Shown here one piece after another: positions 43,905 to 56,107 of a stretch of 64,000 nucleotides of DNA. How positions within the stretch are numbered: position 1 is the stretch's first letter; each line of letters begins with the position of its first letter. The notes under the pieces were generated by a model. It did no database searches. It had not been told where the DNA came from and saw only the letters and a program-made list of their open reading frames with translations. The stretch comes from Hysterangium stoloniferum. Taxonomy: Eukaryota; Basidiomycota; Agaricomycetes; Hysterangiales; Hysterangiaceae. Location: positions 1 through 64,000 of the forward strand of contig WHVD01000247.1 in the NCBI GenBank assembly GCA_015178975.1, in the 5' to 3' direction. The translations under genes and the position numbers were made by a program.

Positions 43905-44730
43905 GAGTACCGATGGCGGTGTTCAAAATTTAAAAAAAAAGTTCCGCTTTTGACCTACAGACAAATTGTGCTATATGTCAGGAATGAGACCCAATTAAGA
44001 CACAGTATTTTGGGGTGTATATGATATAGTAGAGATCTATATATTTATGTATATATTTGGCCTTATGACATCCTATTTAATATTCAGTGAGATATCAGTG
44101 CAATGGTTCCCCTGCATTCAATTATTCATATATTTGCATATAGGTTGGTGGAACTAATACTATCTATTGTATGAAAACATCCCCTGAGTTGTGAGGCATA
44201 ATGCTACCTTTTGAACAAGTTACACTACTGACTATCAAGGGTGCATACAGTAAGTAGCACAACTTATTCAAAAGGTGGTATTAAGCCTCACAACTCAGAT
44301 AATATTCTCATACAATAGATTGTATTAGTTCAACCAACCTATATGCAAATATATGAATAATTGAATGCAGGGGAACCATTGCACTGATATCTCACTGAAT
44401 ATTAAATAGGATGTCATAAGGCCAAATATATACATAAATATATAGATCTCTACTATATCATATACACCCCAAAATACTGTGTCTTAATTGTGTTAGACTT
44501 TTTGGGTTTGCGAACAATGTAGCATGTGATTGTTGGGTAACCGGGTATAGTATTACCGGTAGTAGGTACTTAAACTAGGTACTTGTATTCTACACTTCAT
44601 ACGTTTGCAACGCGTTCCGAACTCGCGAATTCTAACAAATTGGGTCCCATTCCTGACATATAGCACAATTTGTCTGTAGGTCAAAAGCGGAACTTTTTTT
44701 TTTAAATTTTGAACACCGCCATCGGTACTC
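43905..44730. repeat. Large near-perfect palindrome (foldback), interrupted on its right arm
   Basis: Left arm 43905 to about 44236; right arm about 44258-44490 plus 44638-44730, arms of about 330 bp with few mismatches, spacer about 20 bp. The ends read GAGTACCGATGGCGG and CCGCCATCGGTACTC. The interruption is a 147-bp insertion. I see no flanking duplication and no coding sequence. It could be a foldback/MITE-type element or a DNA rearrangement product. Confidence 0.9.
44491..44637. repeat. 147-bp LTR-like insertion in the palindrome
   Basis: Starts TGTTAGACTT, ends ATTCTAACA (6-bp perfect inverted ends TGTTAG/CTAACA), with the 5-bp duplication AATTG at 44486-44490 and 44638-44642. Removal restores the palindrome. 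The size fits a very short solo LTR. Confidence 0.75.
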
Positions 44731-44903
44731 TAACACTGACGCCAAAGTTGGACGTAGGTGACACTCCGATATCATCATCTCAAGGTTGGCACGCGTGTTG
44801 TCTTTTCCTTTGCGTAAATCATTGGTAGGAACTTCACTGTACTCAAGAATTTCTAAATAGCAAGGCCAGATCACAGAACACCACAATTATCATCAGGCGC
44901 AAA

Positions 44904-46762
44904 ATGCTGCCAATCACGAGGCTAGACCTATCTATGTCAGTCCTTCAATTGTTTATATATCTGACTTTTCAGCTACAATGTCATTTCAATAGGGCACCGT
45001 TGCGTGGTGGAGATACCCCTGTTGATACTCGCTCCATATTGAACGACCTTCAAGACGCATTGAGGAACGGTTACGCTCTTGAATTGCCGTCAGTATCCTA
45101 TTATACCCAAAAAAACAGGAGTGATCTCAGACAATTAGCAGTCAGTCCCTTCAAGTATTGTCCCCGCTACAATTGGCAGCCGCCCGTCGAACATCCGAGC
45201 ACATCTTTCATGCACTCAATGTTATACATAATTTAAATGTCCCCATCAATAATGTCATCGACGATATACTCTATAGTATATTTCTTACATCTATTCGTGA
45301 TTACAAGGCGCCAGGACGACAAACTCTGAATATCTCACATGTTTGCCGACATTGGAGAAAGCGAGCCCTGGATTTTCCTGCCTTGTGGGGGTACGTGGAT
45401 CCACGGGTTCCTCTCATATCAAAACTGTTTTTGGAACGATCTGGCCAGACCTCTATCCACTTGGTGAACTCGCCACTGGAATCTCCATTTTTTTCTGGGT
45501 TAGGGTTTGGCTCTGGATCTTCCTGGCTCAAGCAATTGCCCATTGTGGTCGAAGCATTCCCTCGCCTTCAATCGCTATCTCTTTTTATTAGCACACCAGA
45601 ACTCGAAACTTTCGTCCGGCATGTGAAGGAGAGTATTGGACATCTTCGGTTGCACTCTCTTAGTATCGGTGTGGGGATGGAAGTACCAAGCTTTTTCCTT
45701 CCCGAAGACAACCAAATAAAGTGTCTCACACTTCGCAATATGGCACTCCTATGGCATTCTCCACCGGTACGACAATTAACAAAACTGAGCATCATTTTTC
45801 CGTCTTCCTCCCCAACATACCATCAACTCATTTCCATCATAAGTAGCTGCCCGGATCTTGAAGAACTTGAGCTTGTGTGTGTGTATAGTTCAGAGGGGTT
45901 AGAAGACCCTAATACTACCCAGATAGAGCTCAAGCAGCTCAGGAAGCTTCGCTATTGGGTACCTTCCGAGCGAGCACAACAATACTTACAAGAAATATCA
46001 CGGCGCATTCAAGCGATAAACTTGCGTACAATTGATGTTACTTCTGATGTCTATGCAATTTCCCCTAATGGTTCGGGATCACACCCCTTTCTCCTTATTC
46101 CGAAGGGGGGTGAGAGATTATTCAAAGATTTGGTACATATTGAGGTCACAAAATCCACTTTACTTGGGATGTACACGATTCATGGTCGCTCACACCTGGA
46201 CGGGTCGCCTCTTTCACGACCATGGATCTTTATGCCCACAATGTTGCCGTATCTTCCGCTAGAAGCAGGCTTGCGTGTATCCGGACGTGTGGCACCATTG
46301 AGAGAAGATACACCGGCAGACTTCACTTTCTTGCCCGACTTTCTTCGCACAGCTTCCAATGTTCGACGGCTAAAGTTAATCAAAGATGGTTGGGACTATC
46401 TTGCGCCACACTCAGGCGTAGATATTGCAATTGCCATGCCAAAGCTCTCGATTCTTGAAATACAGGAGAACAAACCGGATGGTCCAATTGGTGATCAACA
46501 CGAGTTCATCGGCCTAAAAGCCTTAGTTTCACCTCGTGTCGTCCGTCTTGACCATTTGGCGTTATATGGCGTATCCCGTGGTCTTGGCTTTTTTTTAGCT
46601 ATCATTCCTCAACTCCGATTAAAATGCCTTGACTTGCGCCGCTGTCCTACCATTACATCTCAGGATATCGAATTTCTCAAGGCAACCGGAATTCAGATTT
46701 ACTGGTCAGATGAAATGAGTCATGAGGAGCGTACTGATCGCTGGGAGCATCGTAATAGTTGA
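44904..46762 (+). CDS. F-box protein, copy 2 (two exons, 591-601 aa)
   Basis: Exon 1 ends at 45092 (ALELPS), the intron is 45093-45145 (GTATCC...GTCAG, 53 bp), and exon 2 runs from 45146 to 46762. Two ATGs are possible, 44904 and 44934; the second gives 591 residues, exactly the length of the paralogue at 40906-42734, and is preferred. The F-box region reads VPINNVIDDILYSIFLTS, then LNISHVCRHWRKRALDFPAL. Leucine-rich segments follow (CPDLEELELVCVYSSEGL, LKCLDLRRCPTITSQDIEFL) and the end is EERTDRWEHRNS. As for copy 1, an SCF-type ubiquitin-ligase adaptor role is inferred. The two proteins are alignable throughout but clearly diverged, so the duplication is not recent. Confidence 0.82.
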
Positions 46763-46989
46763 AAAAGCTGTGTGGCTGATGTTTTCTCAACTGATCTTGA
46801 TTCTAGCTCTTGATAATGATTTGTGGGCGGTAATACGTTGTTCATATATGGAAAAATGGTCAGGTCTGGCGCTGATTACAATCCTGTAGTTTTCAAACAT
46901 CCTGTATATCACGTAGCATGTGAGAATGTATGTCTACATAATAAACACGCAACACGCACCCACGTGAGCGTCAGCATATGTACTTACCA
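46763..46989. other. Short intergenic stretch
   Basis: Likely 3' region of the F-box gene. Nothing else seen. Confidence 0.3.
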
Positions 46990-47960
46990 CTATCCACTCC
47001 ATTAATAACCAGACCTAGCGATTCCGAGGATGCTATCTTGGAATCTGGGGATTCCTGGATCCTTTTGGGGGGGACTGCGCAAGGAGCAGGATGGTTTTTA
47101 AAAAAACCAGGCCGAGATAGTGCCGCATCTGGCCCCGATATAACCACCGATCGCCGCCATCAGCTTTTCCAGAATTATCAGCAAATTGCTGCGAAGATGA
47201 GGAGGGGTGAGGAGGTGAAACTCGAAGACTTCATGGACATCGGAGGGCGTGGCCGTGGAATGAGGACGAGAGAGTCGCTGACTCGTCGACGTTATAGGCG
47301 AATATTTATGACCACATTAGAGCCGACGCAATCCGCTTAGGACTACCGTATGAGAAGTTTGCGGAGCAGATCTTGCGCTAACAGGTCGAGGAAAAGGAGA
47401 GGGCAGCCTGCGCCACTGCTTCGAACTGCTTCGAAATGGTATGAGGGCGTGCCGCAGCGCCTGTCGGATTGCTAGCGGTGGAAGACAAACCCGCGCGCGA
47501 ACGCAGATATTAAAGAGCAACAGGCCATAGATGGCCACCCCAACATTTAGGATGGCTCCCTTTAGATGATGAACCGGCGGAACTGCCGCAGTTGTGGAAG
47601 CCAAAATGGACAGCACGCGCTGTTCTAAGGTCGATAGAGAGTACGAATACTTCAACACTGTCTGGCGTATTGGCGAACGCTAACAATGGCACTGGGGTTT
47701 ACAGTGATGATGATCCAGCGCGCGCGCGCCGGCGATGACTCCCTCCAGTCGATGAATCGGGAGAACTGCATCAGTGAATCGGCATTTGATCCGGACGGCT
47801 CCCGGGAGTCCACTCATTCTAGGAAGCTCCTGGACAAACACTCCACCACTACCTGGCACATCAACGAAGGCTAAGAGTAGCAGTGAGCAATTCCACAACC
47901 ATAGCCCCCTTTAGATGATGAACGGCGGAACTCCCGCAGTTGTGAAAGCCGAAATCAAAT
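46990..47960 (+). pseudogene. Kinase-gene N-terminal paralogue, decayed
   Basis: The frame ITRPSDSEDAILESGDSWIL ... SGPDITTDRRHQLFQNYQQI aligns with the N-terminus of the kinase at 53201-56107 (MIASEYEDVIVDPYEPW ... YGPDITIDRHNEIFQSYQQ). It stops at 47338-47340. Downstream pieces in other frames are recognisable only as DNA. A roughly 50-bp phrase, CCTTTAGATGATGAA..GGCGGAACT, occurs twice (47557-47606 and 47908-47957). No catalytic domain follows. Confidence 0.6.
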
Positions 47961-48016
47961 CGAGTTGTATTACATTACACACACCCTGGGTTGTGAGATA
48001 TTTACACAGCGCTCAC

Positions 48017-48175
48017 CATTGAATTTTTGGTGTCAGAACACCACGGGCACTGATGGAAACGTACTCATACCATGATGCTCTTACATGAAATAGCATTTGA
48101 ATTTTTGATGTCAGAACACCACGGGCACTGATAGAAACGTGATCATACCATGATACTCTTACATGAAATAGCATT
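48017..48175 (+). repeat. Two tandem units of about 75-80 bp
   Basis: Each contains TGAATTTTTGRTGTCAGAAC, ACCACGGGCACTGAT and CTCTTACATGAAATAGCATT. Only a few bases differ between the two units. Confidence 0.75.
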
Positions 48176-49205
48176 TGATCTGGATGCTTCTGGGCGTTCC
48201 GGACAGCGCTTAATATCATTTTTATTATGCTTGAGATATGAAATTGGCACTAGAAGGGACTGTCGAACGAACGAAGTTGGGACTGTTGGGATTTATTGGT
48301 ATATGTTGCAAGCCGCTAAGGGCTCACGGTCTTGTTTCTTTTTTTAGTTATACTATATTATCAAGTGGATATTTGGTTTATTTGATAGACAATCGACTAG
48401 TACTTTACAGTAGCTTAGTCATCGGTTGTATTCTGGACTTTGTCATCCCTTTCACCGGCATGAAAACCTGCCGTACATTTTCAACAGAAACTCGGTGGAC
48501 TGATGCGGGAGTTTGAACCATTTTGGATTTGGACGGGACATATTCGAACCGGTTTGGGCTGTTCTACCAGCGGTTTGTGGTTCAGGGGGAGCTTGATACT
48601 GGTTGAGAGAGATCAAAGAACCGGACCGAAATGAACTTCGACAACCCTAGTCGGCTCGCCGTGATGGAACTGGGATAGGACATGCACAGAGTCTTGCTGG
48701 TTTTCAGGTAGATGGTGTCAAATAAGGGTCGTAGGTATGTGCTTTTATTTTCCTAAAAGAAAAGAGAAAAAAGAAGCCGTCTGGACAGGGTTTTCAGGAA
48801 GTAAGCACTTCCCTCAATCCTTTTCAAACTACCTCACTGAATCTGGATCCTTCTGCTTCTTTACCCTTGATATTTCAAGATCCAGTGTATTGGAAGATAG
48901 GCCGCAGGCGCCGTTTCAGGATCGGTCTTACATACCTCATTCGCAAATTCGTACAAACATTATCCGGTCGGGTAAGGCTACCAGAGCGCTATTTTAGTGG
49001 ATTCTTGGGGTAGGCAAAGAATCTGGTTTTCTTGGTCGATTGGAAAGCCATCAAGTCACATCTTGATGCAATCATTTGCTTTTCCGCAGTAGACAGCGTT
49101 TTCACGGCCGTCATATTGAAAACTCAGGCAGATTTCTAATTCCTTCCTTCATAAGCTCACATAGGTAGTCGAGAATTCAGTGTAATATTTTTCTCCACTA
49201 ACGTC
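48176..49205. other. Upstream region of the terpene cyclase gene, no gene recognised
   Basis: Frames at 48238-48516 and 48737-48997 lack motifs. The last few hundred bp must hold the promoter of the gene at 49206, but I see no clear TATA box. Confidence 0.3.
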
Positions 49206-50836
49206 ATGCTTTCCCAGCCACCCAAAGCTGTTATCTTCGACCTAGGGGATGTGTTGTTCTCATGGTCGCCAAAAACAAAAACATCCATTCCACCAAAAGT
49301 TTTTCTCCAGATTCTCCGTAGCCCTACGTGGTTCGAATATGAATGTGGAAGATACTTGGACAAAGAATGTTACAGCCTCATAGGTGAAGAGTTCTCTATC
49401 GACCCGGAAGAAATTGCCGCTGCATTCCAACAAGCCCGGGACTCGATGGAATCTGACGAGCAGTTGGTTTCCCTCATCCATGAGTTGAGATGCATAAATC
49501 CCGAAACTCGCTTTTATGCCATGTCCAATATTTCCCTCCCGGACTATCAATATCTTCGCGCCACCAAGCATGTTGACTGGTCAATCTTTGACCGCGTTTT
49601 CACTTCTGCGGAGGCTGGCGAACGGAAGCCCAACTTAGGATTTTACCACAACGTCATTCAGCAGACGGGATTGGACCCGTATTGCACCGTGTTCATTGAC
49701 GACAAGATTGAAAACGTGTTGTCTGCTCGCTCGTTTGGAATCCATGGCATTGTTTTCGAGAGCCCCTCCATAACTGCGCGTCAACTGCGTAATAGATTCG
49801 GAGACCCTTACCAGCGTGGTATGGATTGGCTGAAGAAGAACTCTGGGAAGTTACGTTCTGTGACGGATACCGGAGTCGTTGTTGAGGAAAACTTTGCTCA
49901 GCTGCTTATTCTAGAAGCCACAGGTGATCCGTGAGTCCTGGCATCTCTGTGGTTTTAATGAGCTCAATAGTCCGAACTTAGATCAATGGTTACTGTTGCA
50001 CCCTCTCCAGGGATCGGTACCTGGAACTTTTTCCCTGGTAATGGTTGCTTCCTCTCAGAGTTTTACCCTTTCTAACCAGTCAATAGGCGGAAAGGGTGTC
50101 CTTACTACCGATAAATTCCCAGACGATCTGGATACAACTTCATTAGGCTTGACGATAACTCATTACGATGATAAAACGGCGCACGCTATCTTGGACAAGA
50201 TGCTTGAATTTGTGAATAGTGACGGAATCCTACAGGTAATTTACAATCTGCTATTACCCGCAGGACGTGGATCTAATTTCATTTCAGACGTACTTTGACA
50301 AAAGGAGGCCTCGTATTGACCCTTGCGTTTGTGTCAACGCGTGCAATTTGTTTTATCGATATGGTCGTGGCGAACAAGTGCAGCCGACCCTTGAATGGGT
50401 TTGCGAAGTGTTGAAGAACCGTGCCTATATCGACGGAACACTGTACTACGCCACGCCGGAATGCTTTTTATTCTTTGTTTCTCGATTCCTCGCATCTTGC
50501 AACGATCCTAACGTGCAAAAGAAATTGCGGGGACTTATTCAAGAGCGACTCAAGGAACGGATCGGTGCTCCAGGCGAGTCTCTGGCATTGGCAATGCGTG
50601 TTGTTGCATGTCACACAGTTGATATCGAAGATCTCGTCGATGTTCAAACTTTACTCACTCTCCAGTGTGATGATGGTGGTTGGGAAGCCGGATGGGTGTA
50701 CAAGTATGGTTCTTCTGGGATGGCAATCGGAAATCGTGGTGTATCCACTGCCATAGCTCTTCAGGCCATTTCTTCTCTTCCCAAACGTCAATCTCTTAAC
50801 GGTATGAGTGGCAGGAACGCCGTGAACAATGTATAG
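49206..50836 (+). CDS. HAD phosphatase-class II terpene cyclase fusion (drimane-type sesquiterpene synthase candidate)
   Basis: Four exons: 49206-49930, 49982-50037, 50087-50235, 50288-50836. The introns are 49931-49981, 50038-50086 and 50236-50287, all GT-AG, 49-52 bp, and phase-consistent, giving 492 residues. Residues 1-240 form a HAD-like domain: nucleophile D12 in FDLGDVLFSW, S107 in MSNIS, K141 in ERKPN, D165-D166 in FIDDKIEN. Residues 255-278 read GTWNFF then FPDDLDTTS, the DxDTT acid motif of class II (protonation-initiated) terpene cyclases. The C-terminus has DDGGWEAGWVYKYGSSGM and GNRGVSTAIALQAI, a conserved end of this family. Known relatives (Aspergillus oryzae AstC type) cyclise farnesyl diphosphate to a drimanyl skeleton, and the HAD part removes phosphate. 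The exact product here is inferred. No tailoring enzymes are adjacent. Confidence 0.88.
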
Positions 50837-53200
50837 GCTTATTGGCACAGTTGGCACGCTGGATTTAATTTAGCAATGTATTTATATTACTTAGACAAGT
50901 TGGAATTTGTGAGTCATTGGTTCTTTGGTTGTTGGAACTTCAATTCAGGTTGTTACCACTCGCAGATGCCCTTCCAGATTTGATGGATCATGACATCAAT
51001 GTGTGAAATCACACGAGGACAACCTACTTCGCTGTAAGACTCCCAGCCATTCCTTTCTTGTTAAAGGTGCAAATAAACACTGCGAGCCACGGGTGTTCCA
51101 GTGTGATACCCAGCCATCTAGATCTTAACTTGCTGGTAATATTGCATGGAGTCACTCACACATACACAATGTCTAGCACGGTCTGTATCATTAAAGTATT
51201 CTACTTTGCAAATATTATTAAATGAAAATTATAACAAACTTAAAAAGAAACAAGATAAGTTGCGTGGCAGGACCATGACCCACACATAATGGCCACAACA
51301 GTTCGGGATATGACCCTTGAATGCCTGGGGAGAGAGATATGCAGCACAGTCATGACAAAATTCAAGTATCCCGGGCTTCTATTTCGATCAGTGTCTATGA
51401 TCCTAGTAAGAGATAGATGACTACAACTCCATCTGTCAACAGCGGCAGGTGAACAGCAACTGTGACACACTTGGACACGCGACAATTCCCCTGATGGACT
51501 ACTACTCGACTGGATCAAATGAAACGAGGGGGAGCGGAAGGAAGGGGTGAACCGGATGTATTTTCTTCGTACTGCTGAGTGGAAAGATGTGCGTTGTGAG
51601 ACTTAGGGACTTGTACTCACTAAGGCAACTCTCGTGCCTCATCCAACTCTGGGTGAAAAAAAAGAGAGATTTTCAGAAAGGTTTTTCAAATTCATTCCCA
51701 ATGAGTTCTCTTCCAATAGCCGGGTCTATGGCACGAATGTGTGGATGCACAGTAGTGGCGCTCAATGCGAGTCGAGAAGATACGAAGAGTCAAGAAGTCA
51801 AGAAGTCGAAGAGTCAAGAAGTCAAGAAGTCAAGAAGTCAAGAAGTCAAGACTTATAGCTCTTATAAATTAGTTGGAGATACTGGATAATTTACCGTGAC
51901 ACGCATTTTCCTACCCTGCTATAGATTCACGGATTTAAACTGTGGGATGTCCCCCATGTCCTTGTACGAGTGGAGAAGCATTCTTGAGAGTGAAGGCGAG
52001 GGGCCTAGATGTGGAGACGAACACAGAAATACCCCGGAGCATGAATTTCAAATTAATTCGGTGGACCTGTTGTCAACTCACACTTATCGTCAGAGGTTTT
52101 TGAAAGTGGTGTACATAGCCGTGAAGAAAAAGACCGCAAAGCGTGGATATGAATGTTATCAAGGAGATCAGTATGGAAACAAGTGCCAAAAGCATAGCAA
52201 ATCTCACTTTTATCTCCATTGTAATGTGAATAGCTTTTATTATTTAGCCAACCGAAAATTCGAGCCTGCAATTGAGAAAATGCCTTTAATAAACAATTAA
52301 AAAGAAAAAGAAGAAAGAAAGGTTTCAGAGCTGTTGGTCACACACAGATATACAAATAAAAAAAAACTATGTATATCATTATCACTTGATTTATCTACTC
52401 GGCTAGTCAGTATCCGTTAAAGTATTGCGAGCGCTAGAAGCTACTAGAAGCTTAGTCAGCTAGTTCATGATATATTAGTCGAGTCGCTGTAACTAGTTTT
52501 CCTTACGCGTTTGACAGAGCTCAGACAAACGGGAATATCACTCATTATTAACTTTCGAGGTCCCGCACCGAAAACTTAACAGTATCGTAGCCTGAACACA
52601 CATAAAAACAAGGGCCAAGTCGAAAAAGAAGAACCATGAATTCAGTATAAAATAACAGGCGTGTTTACATAGCGTACTTATCACTTTCGTCAATTGGCTG
52701 TGAACATTGTAGCCAATGACGGAATTTCCCTACTCACCAGGTCAACTGTCCTCCCTTCACCATATGAACTAGAATGTCTCGCGTGATGCCGAGCGAGATA
52801 CCCGGAAAATTCCCCACATCCATCCCAGATCACCCGCCTTCCATTATCGCTGACACTGTCGATAAGTAGTTGATAAAAATACATTGGGTTATGATGACGT
52901 AGTGCACGTGACGAGCAGTGACATCGCCGCGTGTTGGTATAGAGTCCGGTGATGGCTAGAACACTTCCACAACCCAGCAAATATCCAGATCTGACAGCAG
53001 TCAAGTCGGGTGGGTAACAATTGACCGATTACCCCCCGGTGCTCTACCGTGTTCGACCATTGCTCCATTATTCTCAGTCAATGACTACCACCACCGCGCA
53101 CCCCTTTAGATACTAGTCAGGTACTTCCGCTAATTTGTCCGCGAAGACCAACACGCAACAGGCAACCTTGTCAGCGTCGGCATCTGTACAATATACACCA
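50837..53200. other. 2.4-kb intergenic region with one simple repeat
   Basis: No gene I can support. A plus-strand frame at 51896-52300 (134 aa, basic and Tyr-rich) has no motif or good context and may be chance. Minus-strand frames at 51518-51240 and 53004-52690 are equally unsupported. Confidence 0.35.
51778..51852 (+). repeat. Short tandem repeat AAGAAGTCA-type
   Basis: About seven copies of the 9-bp unit AAGAAGTCA, one with a changed base (AAGAAGTCG). It is purine-rich and in no gene. Confidence 0.85.
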
Positions 53201-56107
53201 ATGATAGCCAGCGAATACGAGGATGTTATCGTCGATCCCTATGAACCCTGGATCCAAAGACTACGCAAAGAGCAGGACGATCATTATAAAAACCTGGCCG
53301 AAATAATGCACAAAGCGTTCCTCACCGAGCTCGCCTCCTATGGCCCCGATATAACTATCGACCGCCACAATGAGATTTTCCAGAGCTATCAACAAAGTCT
53401 TGCGGACATGAAATGGATGCAGGAGACGGAACTCAAGCAGATTATCGATGTCAAACGTACGGCGCCGTTGTGGAGTCTGGGTGAGAAAGTGGACTACTCG
53501 TCAAAGTTACAAGCTCTATGGAAGAAGCATGCAAATATTTACGAGAACCCCAAAGCCGAGGCGATCCGCTCCGCACTCCGAGGGGAGAAGCCTGCGAAAC
53601 AGACCATCTGGGGGGAGGTCAAGGAGGTTGGGGAAGAAGAGGTGGAAGTCCATGCGAATTGGCAGATGGGCGAGCGGCAGCGCATGTTGGGTCTTGAGAA
53701 ATGGAAGACAAACTCGCACGCGAACACGGGTGTTGGAGAGCGGCAGATGCAGGACCAGATGAGTTTTGCGGCACAGGAGGAGAGGCAGCTGATTCGGCCT
53801 GAACGGTCCGTGCAGGTCCTTGAGAATGCGAGAATGGGAAAGGAGAAGCAACGTGGGGTCGTGTCAAGAGGTGTGTGGAATACAGGGAAATCGAACTGGA
53901 ACCCGAACTGGAACCCGAACAGCCCTTACGAACTCCGGCCGTATTCCAAAGACACAGTGATACGCGAATATTTGCCCTCTGCGTCCACATCTATTTCCCG
54001 CCGTGGCGGAGGCTCAGGCTCCACTTATCCCACGTCAGTCGCAAAATCGACAGCACCGCCACACCTTTGGATTCCCAATGAGCTATCGCTGTCTTCATCA
54101 CATCCATCGACATCAACATTAACAGCACACCCAGTTACAAGACCAATGGTCAGTACAAATGCGCCGATGTCGTTGTCTGGCTCACCGATGGCCGCCAAGA
54201 GCGGCGGTGCGGTTTATGGTGAGTATCCAACGCCCCAACCTGGACGATGGCTCCCGCCACCATTGCACAAACCATCGATGGAGTTTGAACCGTCGGGAGC
54301 TGGTGCGGGGCAAGCACGCAAACCCTCGATACAATTCGGTTCGGCGGGGATGGGGGCAGGGCCAGCGCGCAAACCATCGATCTCATTCGGTGCGTCCCCC
54401 TTGCCCCTCCGTGCTTCCATATCAGAAGAATCGCCATACGGGTCTCCGAAGCATTTACCCACCACCTCATCAAAAACTATGGCCAATCCGACTTCTAATG
54501 CCTTAAATCTACGACCACAGCCCCTTCTTGAGGTGGCTACCGTGAATTTACTGCGTAAAAAGTCACCGACATCGCTCCCTCGTCAAACTCAACCGACGTC
54601 TTGGCTCCCGTCTCGTCCGACGCCGCCATCGCGTTTTCCACCACAGCAAACTACATTCCCTTCACTTGGCACCAGTGCCAACCCTGCATTAGCGTTGAAG
54701 TCAAGCCCTGCCCCCACACCCACGATAAAAATTGATCTGATAAGCCACCCTCAACGGAGGGGGTCTTTTTCCGCCTCCTTTACTACCCGCGCAGATGCAA
54801 CCCCGAACCTGCAACAACCCGGTGGCTATGCAAATGGTGCCGACGTGCCTAGGTCATTCTCTACTACTTATTCGACCACGAATGGTGCTGGTACTGCACC
54901 GTATTCTTCTGCGAGTGAGGCTGGTGCATGTTCATCAGCAAGCGGGTCGGAACCTCCGTCATATTCTTCAATTAGTGGATCTGGGATGAAAACTGCACCA
55001 TGCTCCCCGAACACGTTGTGCCCCTCTGACGTGTTTTCAAAACGATCATCTCTTTGCCTTGATGGTTTGATAGTGCACCGTAGCAAGTATCCAGTAGCAG
55101 GTGGGGGTTTCGCAGACATATGGACTGGGAAATTAAAGGGGGAACAGGTTGCCATTAAAATTATGAGGCGGTTCACCAGTAGTGGATTGCCTATTATGGA
55201 AGGTAAAATGTTGAAGGTAAGTACATATCTCATAGATAGAATATGCAGAATCTCACCAGTTCGATATGCGAATTATAGCGAATATGGCGAGAATATCTTG
55301 CGTGGTCTTCCCTCAGTCACCCTAACATACTGTCATGCCTCGGGTTTTGCTACGATTTCACTTCGAGCCCACTGTCAGAATTACCGGCTTTAATCTCTCC
55401 ATGGATGTCCCAAGGCACTGTGTCAAACTATATTGCGAATCACCCAAATGCAAACCGACTCCCTCTGGTTCGTATTCATTCATCCGAATCTCTCACCTAT
55501 TGATGAGTGTTCAATATAGATCAGAGGCATCATCAATGGTCTTGTATTCTTGCATGACAGGAGTCCCGCCATAATTCATGGCGATATTCGCGCTGTATGC
55601 TTAGACCCCCCTGAGTGACTCGGAGGTGTGCTGACCTACCAACAGGGCAATGTATTGGTCTCAGATGAAGGCATTCCCTGCTTAACCGACTTTGGACTAT
55701 CCAGAATATTGGACGATAGCGGCATGAGGGTAGTGACGACATCTATGAACGTAGCTGGTTCATTGAGGTGGACGGCTCCAGAGCTCCTTTCCGCGACCGA
55801 GACAAGACCACATGTTGATGAGAAGAGTGACATTTGGGCATTTGGAATGACAGTACTCGTACGTCCGCCACAAGTGACCATGTGCCGTATCGCTTGACCA
55901 ATTCAAAAGGAAATACTTACTGGGGATCAACCATACGCAGACACCAAACGTGATCCGGTTGTATTCAGTATTATCGTGAATGGCATTATCCCATCTCGTC
56001 CGGATGTGCCTGGTATGACGGATGGGATATGGTCGGTTTGCAACCTGTGTTGGAGGAAGGATCTTGAGATGCGACCTGCAATGAGGGAGATCCTACAACT
56101 TGTTTAA
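53201..56107 (+). CDS. Serine/threonine or tyrosine-kinase-like protein kinase (five exons, 896 aa)
   Basis: Exons 53201-55216, 55279-55467, 55520-55594, 55646-55858 and 55910-56107; the four introns are 51-62 bp with GT-AG ends and phase 0. The ATG at 53201 is the first in frame (MIASEYEDVIVDPYEPW). Residues 1-620 are mostly disordered and Ser/Pro/Thr-rich, with repeated RKPSIQFGS/RKPSISFGA phrases near 370-405. The kinase domain covers about 625-896: glycine loop GGGFADIW (634-641), VAIK Lys 653, HPNIL, catalytic loop HGDIRAGN (Asp 757), DFG 775-777, WTAPELL, DIWAFGM and a C-terminal MRPAMREIL. All catalytic residues are present. HGD instead of HRD is common in the large agaricomycete tyrosine-kinase-like family. 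Substrates are unknown. Two decayed relatives lie at 36316-36600 and 46990-47960. Confidence 0.88.

Noticed and set aside
49924..50298. A separate small gene with the DLDTT motif
   Set aside because: Three phase-consistent introns join it to the HAD domain upstream and the YKYGSSGM exon downstream, giving one gene.
51896..52300. Plus-strand 134-codon frame as a gene
   Set aside because: Contains no recognised motif and no intron-exon logic. Kept only as a remark in the intergenic entry.
53018..53060. Possible tRNA because of a GGTGCTCTACCGTGTTCGA-like phrase
   Set aside because: No acceptor stem, and the A and B boxes cannot be placed at tRNA spacing.
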